Source: Moraxellaceae bacterium (GTDB lineage Bacteria > Pseudomonadota > Gammaproteobacteria > Pseudomonadales > Moraxellaceae). Taken from it: a stretch of DNA of 64,000 bases. The notes beneath the pieces are model-generated. The model had not been told where the DNA came from, did not search any database, and saw nothing but the letters and a program-made list of their open reading frames with translations. The position numbers and the translations under genes were made by a program. The stretch covers positions 248,001-312,000 of the forward strand of contig JAJUIK010000001.1 in NCBI GenBank assembly GCA_029267635.1, given 5' to 3'. Within the stretch, counting starts at the first letter, position 1, and each line of letters starts with the position of its first letter. Positions 44,780 through 52,977 of this stretch are shown piece after piece.

Positions 44780-47038
44780 TTAAGCACCTACAATCACACC
44801 ACCATCTTTACGGGTAATTACAACAGTCGCTGAACGTGGACGTGCTGTTGAGTTGGTTGGATCCGTTTGAGTTGCAGGCCAATGACTGGTTGCATCATTA
44901 TAAGCAGGTGAATCTTCACCCGGGTGCTGAACGTTAATGAAGATTGCTTTGTAGTCTGGTGTCATGGTCACGCCAGTAATTTCGCAATCTTTTGGACCGG
45001 TCAGGAAGCGACGTAGATTTTCATCAGTCACTTTGGCACCCATGATCGTAGCTTGACCATTAGAGGTTGTAGCTTCGCCACCATCACCTAATGCACCTGG
45101 TAATGCTGCCAACATCATACAGTTAGTGGTATCCGTATAAGCACCATCGTCGGTTTGAATCCACAATACACCGCGGTGATCGAACCACATACCATCCGGG
45201 CTAGAGAAGTCATTGTTATCGGTTAGACCAGACAGGTTAACATTTTCAAGCATTTTTGCTTCAGCACCAAACAGGTAAATATCCCATTTGAAGGTGGTTG
45301 CGGTGGTGGTATCAGCATCTTCACGGAAACGGATAATATGACCGTTCACGTTTCCTTTACCAGGCAGTTGCTCTGCGGTATCACTGTAGTTACGTGGGTT
45401 GGCAGCATCTACTGGTTGCTCTGGATATTTTGAACTGCCACGGTTGCTGTTATTGGTGAGAGTGACATAGACTTCGCCATTATTTGGATTGACCGCAACC
45501 CACTCAGGACGGTCCATTCTGGTCGCGCCTACGGCATCTGCAGCGATACGTGCATGGATTAGCACGTCTGCTTGATCAACGAAATCATATTTTGCGTAAT
45601 TAGCAATTGCTGAATTGCTGATCGATAACTCTAGCCATTGACCTGTACCATCAGCATTGAATTTGGCAACATACAGTTTGCCACTATTCATGTATTTATC
45701 GCCGGCTGCATAGCCACCGTTAACATCTTTTGGATTCCATTGCGCGTCAGAAACGAATTTGTAGATGTATTCGCCACGCGAGTCATCACCCATATAGAAG
45801 GCCAGGTTTTGACCTTCAATGGCACGGCTAGAGCGACAGTCTTCATGGGCAAAACGGCCAAGTGCGGTACGTTTTACAGGAGCTTGACGGCTATCAAATG
45901 GATCAATTTCTACGATCCAGCCGAAATTATTCGGGATGTTGCGATAATCTTCACTTGCAGATGTACCAACCACTGAAGCATTCCAGCGGTCATACATATC
46001 CTGATCTTCTACACCAGCAATAGCCGTTTCCCATTGATAACGCGATTTTTTATCTTTATAAAGAGTGCGTCCTAGAGCATCCTTATTTTCAATTGTCTTT
46101 TCTGCATCTTGATAAGAAATTTCTAAGCCTAAACCGTAGCGTCCTAATGCCACATTTTCATTAGTAGATCGTGCATATTGATCTGTACCTGAACGGAAGA
46201 AATAACCGATAAAGTTTTCTTCGGCAGTTAAATAGGTACCCCATGGTGTATAGCCATTACCACAGTTATTTTGCGTGCCACGGGTTTTTACCCCCGATGG
46301 AGAGAAGCGGGTTGAAAGTAAAGGTGACTTAGCAACTAAACCCGCAAAAGTCATTTCTGTAGAAGCAGTAATACGACGGTTGAAAATTGAATTTTTCAAA
46401 ATTTCAACCGCTTGGGTTTTACTGTCTTTTTTTACATGAACGATCGACACGCCATGCGCATTCACTTCACGGATCACTTGATCTTCAGGGCGACGACCAT
46501 TCGCATCTGTAGTTGGACCTTCAGGGTGTAAGAAGGTCTGGTTGATGTATTCATGGTTCAGTACCAATAAACCGTGATCCGATTTAGTATCATCATAACG
46601 GCCAGTTGTGGTGTTTAAGCCAAAATAGCTCATACCATCATGGCAGTCACCAGAACGGAACTGGAAGCTTGGGCCTGAAGGGACATTAGTGTCATCCCAT
46701 GGACCATAGTATTGATTGATGGAATCACCCATCGCATACAATACTTTGGCTTCATAACCTTCTGGAACGGTCACGATATCGTTGAGGTTCTTGGCAACGG
46801 GTGTGAAGTTTAGCTTTGTCGGTAATTTTGCAGGATCATTATTTTCTGGAGTTGAGTCACTATCGCTACCACAACCGGTTAAGGTTGAGGCTAAAGTCAA
46901 AGCCACAGCACCACTTGCAGTTTTGGTAATGAGGCTACGACGTGTAATTGCTTGCTCTAAAATGTCACGGAAATGGACATTACCAGAGGTATTATTGTCT
47001 AACTCTTGCTCTTCATTATATTGAAACAGATCAGTCAT
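44780..47038 (-). CDS. phoX: PhoX-type alkaline phosphatase (Tat-exported)
   Basis: 752 residues. DUF839/PhoX family, monomeric Ca/Fe phosphatases that release phosphate from organic phosphoesters outside the cytoplasm. A long N-region precedes the twin-arginine motif TRRSLITKTA (about residue 33), a hydrophobic stretch, and LTGCGS, which can be a lipobox (Cys about 55), so the protein may be Tat-exported and lipid-anchored. VLNHEYINQ, EDCRSSRAIEGQNLAFYMGDD and SSPDGMWFDHRGVLWIQTDDG are family-like blocks. A three-half-site Pho box lies upstream, and tatABC lies next door on the same strand. Confidence 0.9.
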   Translation of the reverse strand: MTDLFQYNEEQELDNNTSGNVHFRDILEQAITRRSLITKTASGAVALTLASTLTGCGSDSDSTPENNDPAKLPTKLNFTPVAKNLNDIVTVPEGYEAKVLYAMGDSINQYYGPWDDTNVPSGPSFQFRSGDCHDGMSYFGLNTTTGRYDDTKSDHGLLVLNHEYINQTFLHPEGPTTDANGRRPEDQVIREVNAHGVSIVHVKKDSKTQAVEILKNSIFNRRITASTEMTFAGLVAKSPLLSTRFSPSGVKTRGTQNNCGNGYTPWGTYLTAEENFIGYFFRSGTDQYARSTNENVALGRYGLGLEISYQDAEKTIENKDALGRTLYKDKKSRYQWETAIAGVEDQDMYDRWNASVVGTSASEDYRNIPNNFGWIVEIDPFDSRQAPVKRTALGRFAHEDCRSSRAIEGQNLAFYMGDDSRGEYIYKFVSDAQWNPKDVNGGYAAGDKYMNSGKLYVAKFNADGTGQWLELSISNSAIANYAKYDFVDQADVLIHARIAADAVGATRMDRPEWVAVNPNNGEVYVTLTNNSNRGSSKYPEQPVDAANPRNYSDTAEQLPGKGNVNGHIIRFREDADTTTATTFKWDIYLFGAEAKMLENVNLSGLTDNNDFSSPDGMWFDHRGVLWIQTDDGAYTDTTNCMMLAALPGALGDGGEATTSNGQATIMGAKVTDENLRRFLTGPKDCEITGVTMTPDYKAIFINVQHPGEDSPAYNDATSHWPATQTDPTNSTARPRSATVVITRKDGGVIVGA

Positions 47039-47074
47039 GGAAGTTTCCTAAGTAGTTTGATCATTTTAAAGTTT

Positions 47075-47124
47075 TCTATAACTTAGAGAGCTAATGTGAC
47101 GTGGTATTGACTTTTTAATGACAG
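47075..47124 (-). promoter_or_regulatory. phoX promoter with Pho box
   Basis: Read on the minus strand: CTGTCAT, AAGTCAA and ACGTCAC, three half-sites with GTCA spaced exactly 11 bp apart (GTCA cores at 47119-47122, 47108-47111 and 47097-47100). A -10-like TATAGA (47075-47080) lies about 15 bp further on. The 11-bp repeat is the PhoB binding pattern and fits a phosphate-starvation phosphatase. Confidence 0.72.
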
Positions 47125-47165
47125 GATGATGAAAAAGAATGTTTTAATTTGGTAGATATATGTAA

Positions 47166-47203
47166 AGAAAAAGCAGGAAACTGGTAAGTATCCTGCTTTT
47201 TGA
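47166..47203 (-). terminator. tatC terminator
   Basis: AAAAAGCAGGA and TCCTGCTTTTT arms with a 12-base loop, 18 bases past the tatC stop, separating tatABC from the phoX promoter. Confidence 0.8.
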
Positions 47204-47220
47204 ATAGGGTGGAAATAGTA

Positions 47221-48006
47221 TTAGGCGTGATGACGTTTTTCGAGCATCTTGCCAAAAAATAGTCCCAGCTCAAACAAGAGCCACATGGGAATGGCTAGCA
47301 TAAGCATGGATAGAGCATCGGGTGGTGTTACAAACATGGCGACAAAAAAGCACCCTACGATAATAAAACGGCGTTTTTCTACTAAAGTCTGCGTACTGAC
47401 TACACCAATCAAAATCAGGATTAGAGTAACAATCGGAATTTCAAAGGTAATCCCAAACACCAAAAACAGTTTCAAGCAAAAAGCGAGATAGCTGTTAATA
47501 TCGGTCATAGGGGCCACGGTTTCCGGAGAAACACTAATGAAAAAATGCAGAATTGAAGGTAAGGCTATAAAATACGCAAAAGCGATCCCGGCATAAAACA
47601 GCACAATACTACCTACAAGCAGAGGAAGGGCCAAAAATCTTTCTTTCTCATATAAGGCGGGTTTCACAAATGACCACAGCTGATACATGATAAAAGGCAT
47701 GGCGATCATCAAGGCAACAAAAAAGTTCAGCTTGAAGGGTGCCATAAATGTAGCGGCAACATCGGTGGCAATCATGGATGAGCTGGTGGGTAATTGCGCT
47801 CTTAATGGTTCTGATAAAAGCTGATAGCTGCTGTTAGCAAATGGCAACAAGCATAAGAATAAGATCAGCAAAATCCCGACAATCTTGAAAAGATGCTGGC
47901 GCAAGATCATTAAATGTTTAGTGATCGGCAGTTCTTCAAGTTGTTGATTTAAGGTTTGCTGTTCAGGCGCAGGTACCGGTGGCTGTGGAGGGGCAGTGTG
48001 AGTCAT
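47221..48006 (-). CDS. tatC: Sec-independent translocase subunit TatC
   Basis: 261 residues, six transmembrane helices. Receptor subunit that reads the twin-arginine signal peptide. The cytoplasmic N-terminal part (ITKHLMILRQHLFKIVGILL), the first periplasmic loop, and the FVKPALYEKERFLALP and FGITFEIPIVTLIL blocks are conserved in TatC. The ATG overlaps the tatB stop (ATGA). The N-terminus has an added Pro/Gln-rich stretch (TAPPQPPVPAPEQQ). Confidence 0.96.
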   Translation of the reverse strand: MTHTAPPQPPVPAPEQQTLNQQLEELPITKHLMILRQHLFKIVGILLILFLCLLPFANSSYQLLSEPLRAQLPTSSSMIATDVAATFMAPFKLNFFVALMIAMPFIMYQLWSFVKPALYEKERFLALPLLVGSIVLFYAGIAFAYFIALPSILHFFISVSPETVAPMTDINSYLAFCLKLFLVFGITFEIPIVTLILILIGVVSTQTLVEKRRFIIVGCFFVAMFVTPPDALSMLMLAIPMWLLFELGLFFGKMLEKRHHA

Positions 48007-48464
48007 ACAGCGACCTTGAGTTCAGAAAAAGTACAGGTAAAAGCAGTCACCATCATCCCGTTTTGCAGAGATAAAGGATATCTGTGATGCCAATGTTGTG
48101 GCCAATAGACACTGGGTACTGGTTGAGCCAGATAGTAATATGCTAGGGCTGAGTTTTTATTTTGGATATTTTGAGTACTAGGAGAGGCTTCAACATTAAT
48201 GGATTGTTGCTGCAATTCTTGCATCTGCTGTTGCATTTTTAATTCAAGTGCCTGGATACGCTGCATTTCCTGTTGCATTTGCTCGCGTAATTCTGACATC
48301 CGTAATTCACGATCAATGTCATTTTGCACATTGCTGACCATACGTTTAAGCTTGCCATACCATTTACCTACAAAGCGTGCTGCTTCGGGCAGTTTTTCCG
48401 GGCCTAATACCAGTAATGCAATAATCCCGAACAGTAGCAGTTCAGACATGCCAATATTGAGCAT
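48003..48464 (-). CDS. tatB: Sec-independent translocase protein TatB
   Basis: 153 residues. N-terminal membrane helix MLNIGMSELLLFGIIALLVL with the conserved Glu of TatB, hinge GPEKLPEAAR, an amphipathic helix and a Gln/Met-rich coiled coil (about 60-95). The last 45 residues are unlike other TatB proteins and include an aromatic stretch (YYYLAQPVPSVYWPQHW). Between tatA and tatC. Confidence 0.93.
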   Translation of the reverse strand: MLNIGMSELLLFGIIALLVLGPEKLPEAARFVGKWYGKLKRMVSNVQNDIDRELRMSELREQMQQEMQRIQALELKMQQQMQELQQQSINVEASPSTQNIQNKNSALAYYYLAQPVPSVYWPQHWHHRYPLSLQNGMMVTAFTCTFSELKVAV

Positions 48465-48481
48465 AATCGGCGCTTCCTGAC

Positions 48482-48703
48482 TTAGTGTTTAACGCTGGAA
48501 TTCACATCGCTATTGCTTTGATGTTCAATGGTACGTGGTTCATTTAAAGTAGCGGCAGGCGTTTCATCTTCTTTGATGGATTTCTTGAAATCTTTGACGG
48601 CACCACCGACATCTTTGCCCAGATTTTTTAATTTTGATGTGCCGAACAATAAAATGACGACAATAGCGAAAATTAACACATGCCAAATTGATAAACCGGC
48701 CAT
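48482..48703 (-). CDS. tatA: Sec-independent translocase protein TatA
   Basis: 73 residues from the ATG at 48703, with GAGGAG seven bases upstream. [21 protein letters not shown] is the pore-forming membrane helix, followed by the TatA hinge and amphipathic helix ([20 protein letters not shown]). First gene of tatABC; an upstream five-codon extension is unlikely. Confidence 0.95.
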   Translation of the reverse strand: MAGLSIWHVLIFAIVVILLFGTSKLKNLGKDVGGAVKDFKKSIKEDETPAATLNEPRTIEHQSNSDVNSSVKH

Positions 48704-48859
48704 ATTTTTACTCCTCAAATTTTAGCCATATCTCAACAGTTGCAGATGACAAATCGGTGACGTAGAGGTTGCAATTTAAAGACAGGCAAATCAGGTAAAG
48801 TGATGAGATATCAATAGATAAAATGTTAGGATGGCACGTTCCGGATTAAACCAAGGATT

Positions 48860-49735
48860 GTGAGCGTGGCATTGCTGGTCGCCCTGATGGCATTTATTTG
48901 TGGCTGGTTATTGGCTCTGACTCATTGGGCAACCTGGCTGAAACCTTTTCTGGCCAGTCTGTTAGCCCGTTGCTTAATTCCGCTAGTCATTATTTACAAT
49001 ATGGTATTTTACCAGCCGGGTAGTCTAGGCTTGATGCTGTTCAGTTTTGGCTCGGCACTTGTGTTGTATGCACTGTTTTTCTATTTTAGTCGTGATCGCC
49101 TCAGCGCCTTGTGCTTTAGTTATGCCAATCTTGCCTGGCTGGGATTTCCGTTTGCAATTGCGCTGTTCGGGCAAGAGATCAGTGCCGCTATGGTTGCACT
49201 CTATATCGGCGGTTCCATTTTCGGCAATATCTGGGCCGTGACTGCAGTTTGCTCAGTTCCTCAACCTGGAGCAGAAATTACATTAAAAGTAATGAGATCA
49301 CCTCCAGTTATCGCGCTTTTAATTGCGGGATTGGCACGTCTATTCGGATTGCAAGACGTCCAGAATACTCAGGTGTTGGAATGGATATATTTAACGGCCA
49401 AGTGGGGGATGAGCTTTGCCGGAATGTGTGTACTAGGCATGTGGCTTAGGCACACCAAAGTGGCTTGGAAAGATGTTTGGCGTAGTACTCAAATAGCTAT
49501 CATAAAATTGGTTTGTGGGATGGTGCTGTGTAGTGTTGCTTATTATATGGTGGCGACCTTGCAACCCTTTATCGGGGTGATGTTCTTATTATTCTGTTTA
49601 CCTCCTGCCGCAAATATTGTTGCACTCGAAACCCATTATCAGGGGACTGGACGTTCGGCTGCTTATATTGCTTCTGGAACGATAGTGAGTTGTTTGATCG
49701 TACTGCTGTATGGTGTTTTATTACATTTACTTTAA
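48860..49735 (+). CDS. AEC-family permease
   Basis: 291 residues with about ten transmembrane helices. Matches the auxin efflux carrier (AEC) superfamily of export/uptake permeases (bile/arsenite/riboflavin fold) by hydrophobic layout and the C-terminal block FLLFCLPPAANIVALETHYQG, with the conserved Pro and Asn of the helix break. Substrates of bacterial members include malonate or other carboxylates; none can be assigned here. Start GTG at 48860 with AAGGA upstream; an in-frame GTG two codons on is an alternative. Divergent from tatA. Confidence 0.8.
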   Translation: MSVALLVALMAFICGWLLALTHWATWLKPFLASLLARCLIPLVIIYNMVFYQPGSLGLMLFSFGSALVLYALFFYFSRDRLSALCFSYANLAWLGFPFAIALFGQEISAAMVALYIGGSIFGNIWAVTAVCSVPQPGAEITLKVMRSPPVIALLIAGLARLFGLQDVQNTQVLEWIYLTAKWGMSFAGMCVLGMWLRHTKVAWKDVWRSTQIAIIKLVCGMVLCSVAYYMVATLQPFIGVMFLLFCLPPAANIVALETHYQGTGRSAAYIASGTIVSCLIVLLYGVLLHLL

Positions 49736-49783
49736 GATTCAACCGATAAAGCCTGGATTTTACCGGGTGAGATTGATGCTGAA

Positions 49784-50416
49784 TTAGCCGTGTTTTAGGC
49801 TGTCACGGAATTTTTGCATGGCCTGACCACGATGGCTGATCTGATTTTTTTCCTGTTTCGACATCTCAGCACTGGAAATACCCAGTTCAGGCAGCCAGAA
49901 CAAGGGATCATAACCAAAACCATTTTCACCGCGCGGCGCGTCAAGGATTTCGCCCTGCCAAATCCCCTGGAAAATTTGTGGTAGTGGATCATCAGCATGC
50001 TGTACCAAAGCCAAGACACAGACAAACATACCTTCTATGGCTTTACCTTCTTGTCGGAAAGGAAGAAGATCTTGGAGCAATTTGGCATTGTTAGCTGCAT
50101 CATCGCCATGCTCTCCGGCATAACGTGCCGAATAAATCCCGGGTGCACCGCCCAGAACTGGTACACAAATACCCGAGTCATCGGCAATCGCTGGTTTGCC
50201 AGAAATACGCGAGGCATGGCGGGCTTTAATAATGGCATTTTCAACAAAGCTCAAGCCATCTTCCACCGCGTCGTTAATATTCAGTTGACCTTGTGGGATA
50301 ACCTCAATCGGCACGTGCAGTTGCTGGAATAAATTCTCGAATTCGGCAATTTTGCCTTTGTTATTGCTCGCCAGCACTAAAGTGCCTTGGGAGAGCCAAG
50401 CATTGGAAGCAGACAT
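49784..50416 (-). CDS. rdgB: XTP/dITP pyrophosphatase (RdgB/HAM1)
   Basis: 210 residues. Removes non-canonical purine nucleotides (dITP, XTP) from the pool. LVLASNNKGKIAEFENL (about 13-29) is the Ham1 N-terminal motif, DAVEDGLSFVENAIIKARHAS and AIADDSGICVPVLGGAPGIYSARYAG (about 75-100) hold the catalytic acids, and GENGFGYDPLFWLPE lies near 160. An eight-residue N-terminal extension precedes the fold. Confidence 0.96.
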   Translation of the reverse strand: MSASNAWLSQGTLVLASNNKGKIAEFENLFQQLHVPIEVIPQGQLNINDAVEDGLSFVENAIIKARHASRISGKPAIADDSGICVPVLGGAPGIYSARYAGEHGDDAANNAKLLQDLLPFRQEGKAIEGMFVCVLALVQHADDPLPQIFQGIWQGEILDAPRGENGFGYDPLFWLPELGISSAEMSKQEKNQISHRGQAMQKFRDSLKHG

Positions 50417-50484
50417 AGGGATATAAGAGTAAAAATAGAAAGATCTAATGGTAACGTATTTTGCGATTTACGCCTAAAAACAAA

Positions 50485-50515
50485 CAGGCCTACACAAAAG
50501 GTAAGCCTGAAGAGG
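50485..50515 (-). terminator. Probable terminator after the Sel1 gene
   Basis: CAGGC and GCCTG arms with an inner TAC/GTA pair, 37 bases past the Sel1-gene stop, followed on the minus strand by TTTGTTTTT. Confidence 0.5.
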
Positions 50516-50552
50516 ATATATTGATTGTTGAACAAATGGGATGATGAGAGGC

Positions 50553-51140
50553 TTATTGCGCCTGAATCCACTGATCAGCGCGGTCACGTGCCATGCGGAT
50601 CTGTTCCTGGGTCAAGTTGGCTGCCAATACAGTTTTTTTACCTTCAGACAAATTGATGACTTTAGTATCAAGCATGCCATCACGGGTAGACAGTTCATAC
50701 CACTGGTAAGCACCGATATAGTTTTTTTTCTGCTCTTCCATCATGGCCAGATTAAAGCTGGCACGGTTATCACCATTGCTGGCGGCTTTTTCAAAATATT
50801 TGCGTGCCAAAGATTCATTCTTTTGTGTACCAATGCCATCCGCATACATACGACCAACATTCAGTTGTGCGGCAGAAAGACCTTGATCAGCAGCGAGTTT
50901 GTACCATGCAAAAGCCTGTTTTTCGTCTTTTTGAATATCTTTACCGTATTGATAACGGTTGGCTAAATAAAACTGGGCACCGGCCTGACCTGCTTTCGCT
51001 GCCTGCATCAAATCATCGATTGGCATGGTTGAATAGCGTGCTGCCTGTGCAGAAGTGGATTGTGGCTGCGGAATATAGTCTGCATGGGCTTGGAGGCTAA
51101 AAAGTCCAATAAATAGTGTGCTAAGTAATAGTTTTTTCAT
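50553..51140 (-). CDS. Secreted Sel1/TPR-like repeat protein
   Basis: 195 residues. Signal peptide (residues 1-20, LLLSTLFIGLFSLQAHA), then three or four Sel1-like repeats (AGAQFYLANRYQYGKDIQKDEKQAFAWYKLAA, SAAQLNVGRMYADGIGTQKNESLARKYF, RASFNLAMMEEQKKNY). These form protein-binding superhelices in the periplasm. It overlaps metW by 4 bases, which would make it the third gene of a metX-metW operon, an odd place for it. Confidence 0.85.
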   Translation of the reverse strand: MKKLLLSTLFIGLFSLQAHADYIPQPQSTSAQAARYSTMPIDDLMQAAKAGQAGAQFYLANRYQYGKDIQKDEKQAFAWYKLAADQGLSAAQLNVGRMYADGIGTQKNESLARKYFEKAASNGDNRASFNLAMMEEQKKNYIGAYQWYELSTRDGMLDTKVINLSEGKKTVLAANLTQEQIRMARDRADQWIQAQ

Positions 51141-51730
51141 AATGCGCTCACCCGATAAATTGCGACTTCACCAAACAGATTAGGAGCATGTTTACTCAGT
51201 AAACTGCCTTGTTGATTCCCATTGACGGCAAGTCGATTAATAATTTGAATATTATTTTCCGCACAAAGTGCTTCAAAATCCTTAAAAGTACACAGATGGA
51301 TATTAGGGGTATTATACCACATATAAGGTAAGGCTTCGGAAACCGGCATTTTACCTTTCATTGCCAGAAAAGAACGCGTCTTCCAGTAGGCAAAGTTCGG
51401 AAAGGTGATAATGGCCTGTTTCCCCACACGCACCATGTCGCGTAACAACACATCAGGTGCATCTACGGCCTGCAAAGCTTGTGCCATCACCACATAGTCA
51501 AAAGACTGGTCGGCAAAACGGCTTAAGCCAAGATTTAAATCCTGTTGAATAATATTTAAACCGCGACTGACCGCAATTGCAATCTTTTCTTGATCAATTT
51601 CTAAACCGTACGCACGAATTTGATGCTTACGGCTCATGTGCGCGAGCAGTTCACCATCACCACAGCCGAGGTCTAAAACGCTGGAACCCGGGTTGATCCA
51701 TTTCTCTGCCAGTTGTTGATCAATACGCAT
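51137..51730 (-). CDS. metW: MetW, partner of homoserine O-acetyltransferase
   Basis: 197 residues, a SAM-dependent methyltransferase fold: VLDLGCGDGELLAHM (motif I, residues about 19-33) and DYVVMAQALQAVDAP. MetW is always found with MetX in this type of bacteria and is thought to support its activity; its own reaction is not settled. Its ATG overlaps the metX stop by one base (TAATG), and its stop overlaps the Sel1 gene. Confidence 0.93.
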   Translation of the reverse strand: MRIDQQLAEKWINPGSSVLDLGCGDGELLAHMSRKHQIRAYGLEIDQEKIAIAVSRGLNIIQQDLNLGLSRFADQSFDYVVMAQALQAVDAPDVLLRDMVRVGKQAIITFPNFAYWKTRSFLAMKGKMPVSEALPYMWYNTPNIHLCTFKDFEALCAENNIQIINRLAVNGNQQGSLLSKHAPNLFGEVAIYRVSAL

Positions 51731-52890
51731 TACACAGTCTCCACTCGGGTTGATGCCAAATGTTCTTTACCGCCCAAGAATGCCCGCAAGGCTTTGACAT
51801 ACCGTGGAATTGGGAACAAGAATGAGTCATGGCCCTGTTCGGCATCAATGTCCATGTAACTTACCGGTTTGTGATTGCTGATCAGTGCATTGACGATTTC
51901 TTGAGAGCGGCTTGGAGTAAAACGCCAGTCAGTAGTAAAGGACATCACCAAGAAACGGCATTGGGTATGAGCCATGGCTTTTTTCAAGGAAGACTCATAC
52001 TCACGCGAAGGATCAAAATAATCCAGTGCCTTGGTCATGATCAGATAGGTATTGGCATCAAAGTTGCGGCTGAACTGTTCACCCTGATAACGCAGGTAGC
52101 TTTCCACCTGGAATTCGACATCGAAGCCATACATGAATTTGCCGGATTTTAAATCGCGGCCAAATTTCTGTTTCATGGCTTCTTCGGACAGGTAGGTGAT
52201 ATGACCGACCATACGCGCCAGAATCAGACCGCGTTTCGGATAGCTGTCGTGTTCCAGATAACGTCCGTTATAAAAGTCCGGATCGGAGAGAATCGACTGG
52301 CGTGCCACTTCATTAAAGGCAATATTTTGCGCTGATAACTTGGGTGCACTGGCGATAATCACGCAATTTTTTAAACGTTCCGGATAATCCACGGACCATT
52401 GCAGGGCCTGCATGCCACCGAGTGAACCGCCAATGATGGCATACCAGGTGTCAATGCCTAAGCGATCAGAGAGCATGGCTTGAGTTTTCACCCAGTCACG
52501 CACGGTGACTAAAGGAAAATCCGGGCCATAAGGTCGGTTGTCATTTTCCGGATTTGGAGAAGTCGGGCCGGTAGAGCCATGGCAACCGCCAATATTATTC
52601 AATGCAACGACAAAAAACTTGTCGGTATCAATGGCTTTCCCCGGACCAATACAGGAATCCCACCAACCCGGTTTTTTGTCATCCGCATGGTGATATCCTG
52701 CAGCATGATGATGACCTGACAGCGCATGGCAAATGAGAATCGCATTGGATTTTTCTTCATTGAGCACACCATAGGTTTCAACCATCAGCTCAAAACGTGG
52801 CAGGATACGACCACATTCTAATTCTAGCGGTTCTTCGAATTGGAATTTTTGCGGGGTGACCAGACCCACGGAGTCAGCTGGAAAAGACAC
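51730..52890 (-). CDS. metX: Homoserine O-acetyltransferase
   Basis: 386 residues from a GTG at 52890, the family length, with N-terminus (V/M)[21 protein letters not shown]. Alpha/beta-hydrolase fold; the nucleophile is Ser in [14 protein letters not shown] (about 150), Asp in [17 protein letters not shown] (about 315) and His in [10 protein letters not shown] (about 350). Starts the methionine pathway from homoserine. An open frame continues to 52977, but that part covers the leuA terminator, so the GTG start is better. AAGG is 14 bases upstream, a weak ribosome site. Confidence 0.92.
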   Translation of the reverse strand: MSFPADSVGLVTPQKFQFEEPLELECGRILPRFELMVETYGVLNEEKSNAILICHALSGHHHAAGYHHADDKKPGWWDSCIGPGKAIDTDKFFVVALNNIGGCHGSTGPTSPNPENDNRPYGPDFPLVTVRDWVKTQAMLSDRLGIDTWYAIIGGSLGGMQALQWSVDYPERLKNCVIIASAPKLSAQNIAFNEVARQSILSDPDFYNGRYLEHDSYPKRGLILARMVGHITYLSEEAMKQKFGRDLKSGKFMYGFDVEFQVESYLRYQGEQFSRNFDANTYLIMTKALDYFDPSREYESSLKKAMAHTQCRFLVMSFTTDWRFTPSRSQEIVNALISNHKPVSYMDIDAEQGHDSFLFPIPRYVKALRAFLGGKEHLASTRVETV

Positions 52891-52924
52891 GGGAGTAATT
52901 CGCCTTAAATCTTTAATATGAAGA

Positions 52925-52968
52925 ATAAATAAAAGGATACCAACGAAGGGTATCCTTTCAAAAGGTTT
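52925..52968 (-). terminator. leuA terminator
   Basis: AAAGGATACC and GGTATCCTTT arms around a 7-base loop, followed on the minus strand by TTTATTTATT, just after the leuA stop at 52978. It lies inside the false upstream extension of metX. Confidence 0.82.
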
Positions 52969-52977
52969 TTTTGTCAA

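Noticed and set aside
52890..52977. 29-residue N-terminal extension of MetX
   Set aside because: The stretch spans the leuA terminator hairpin, and the family starts at [13 protein letters not shown], so it is not coding.
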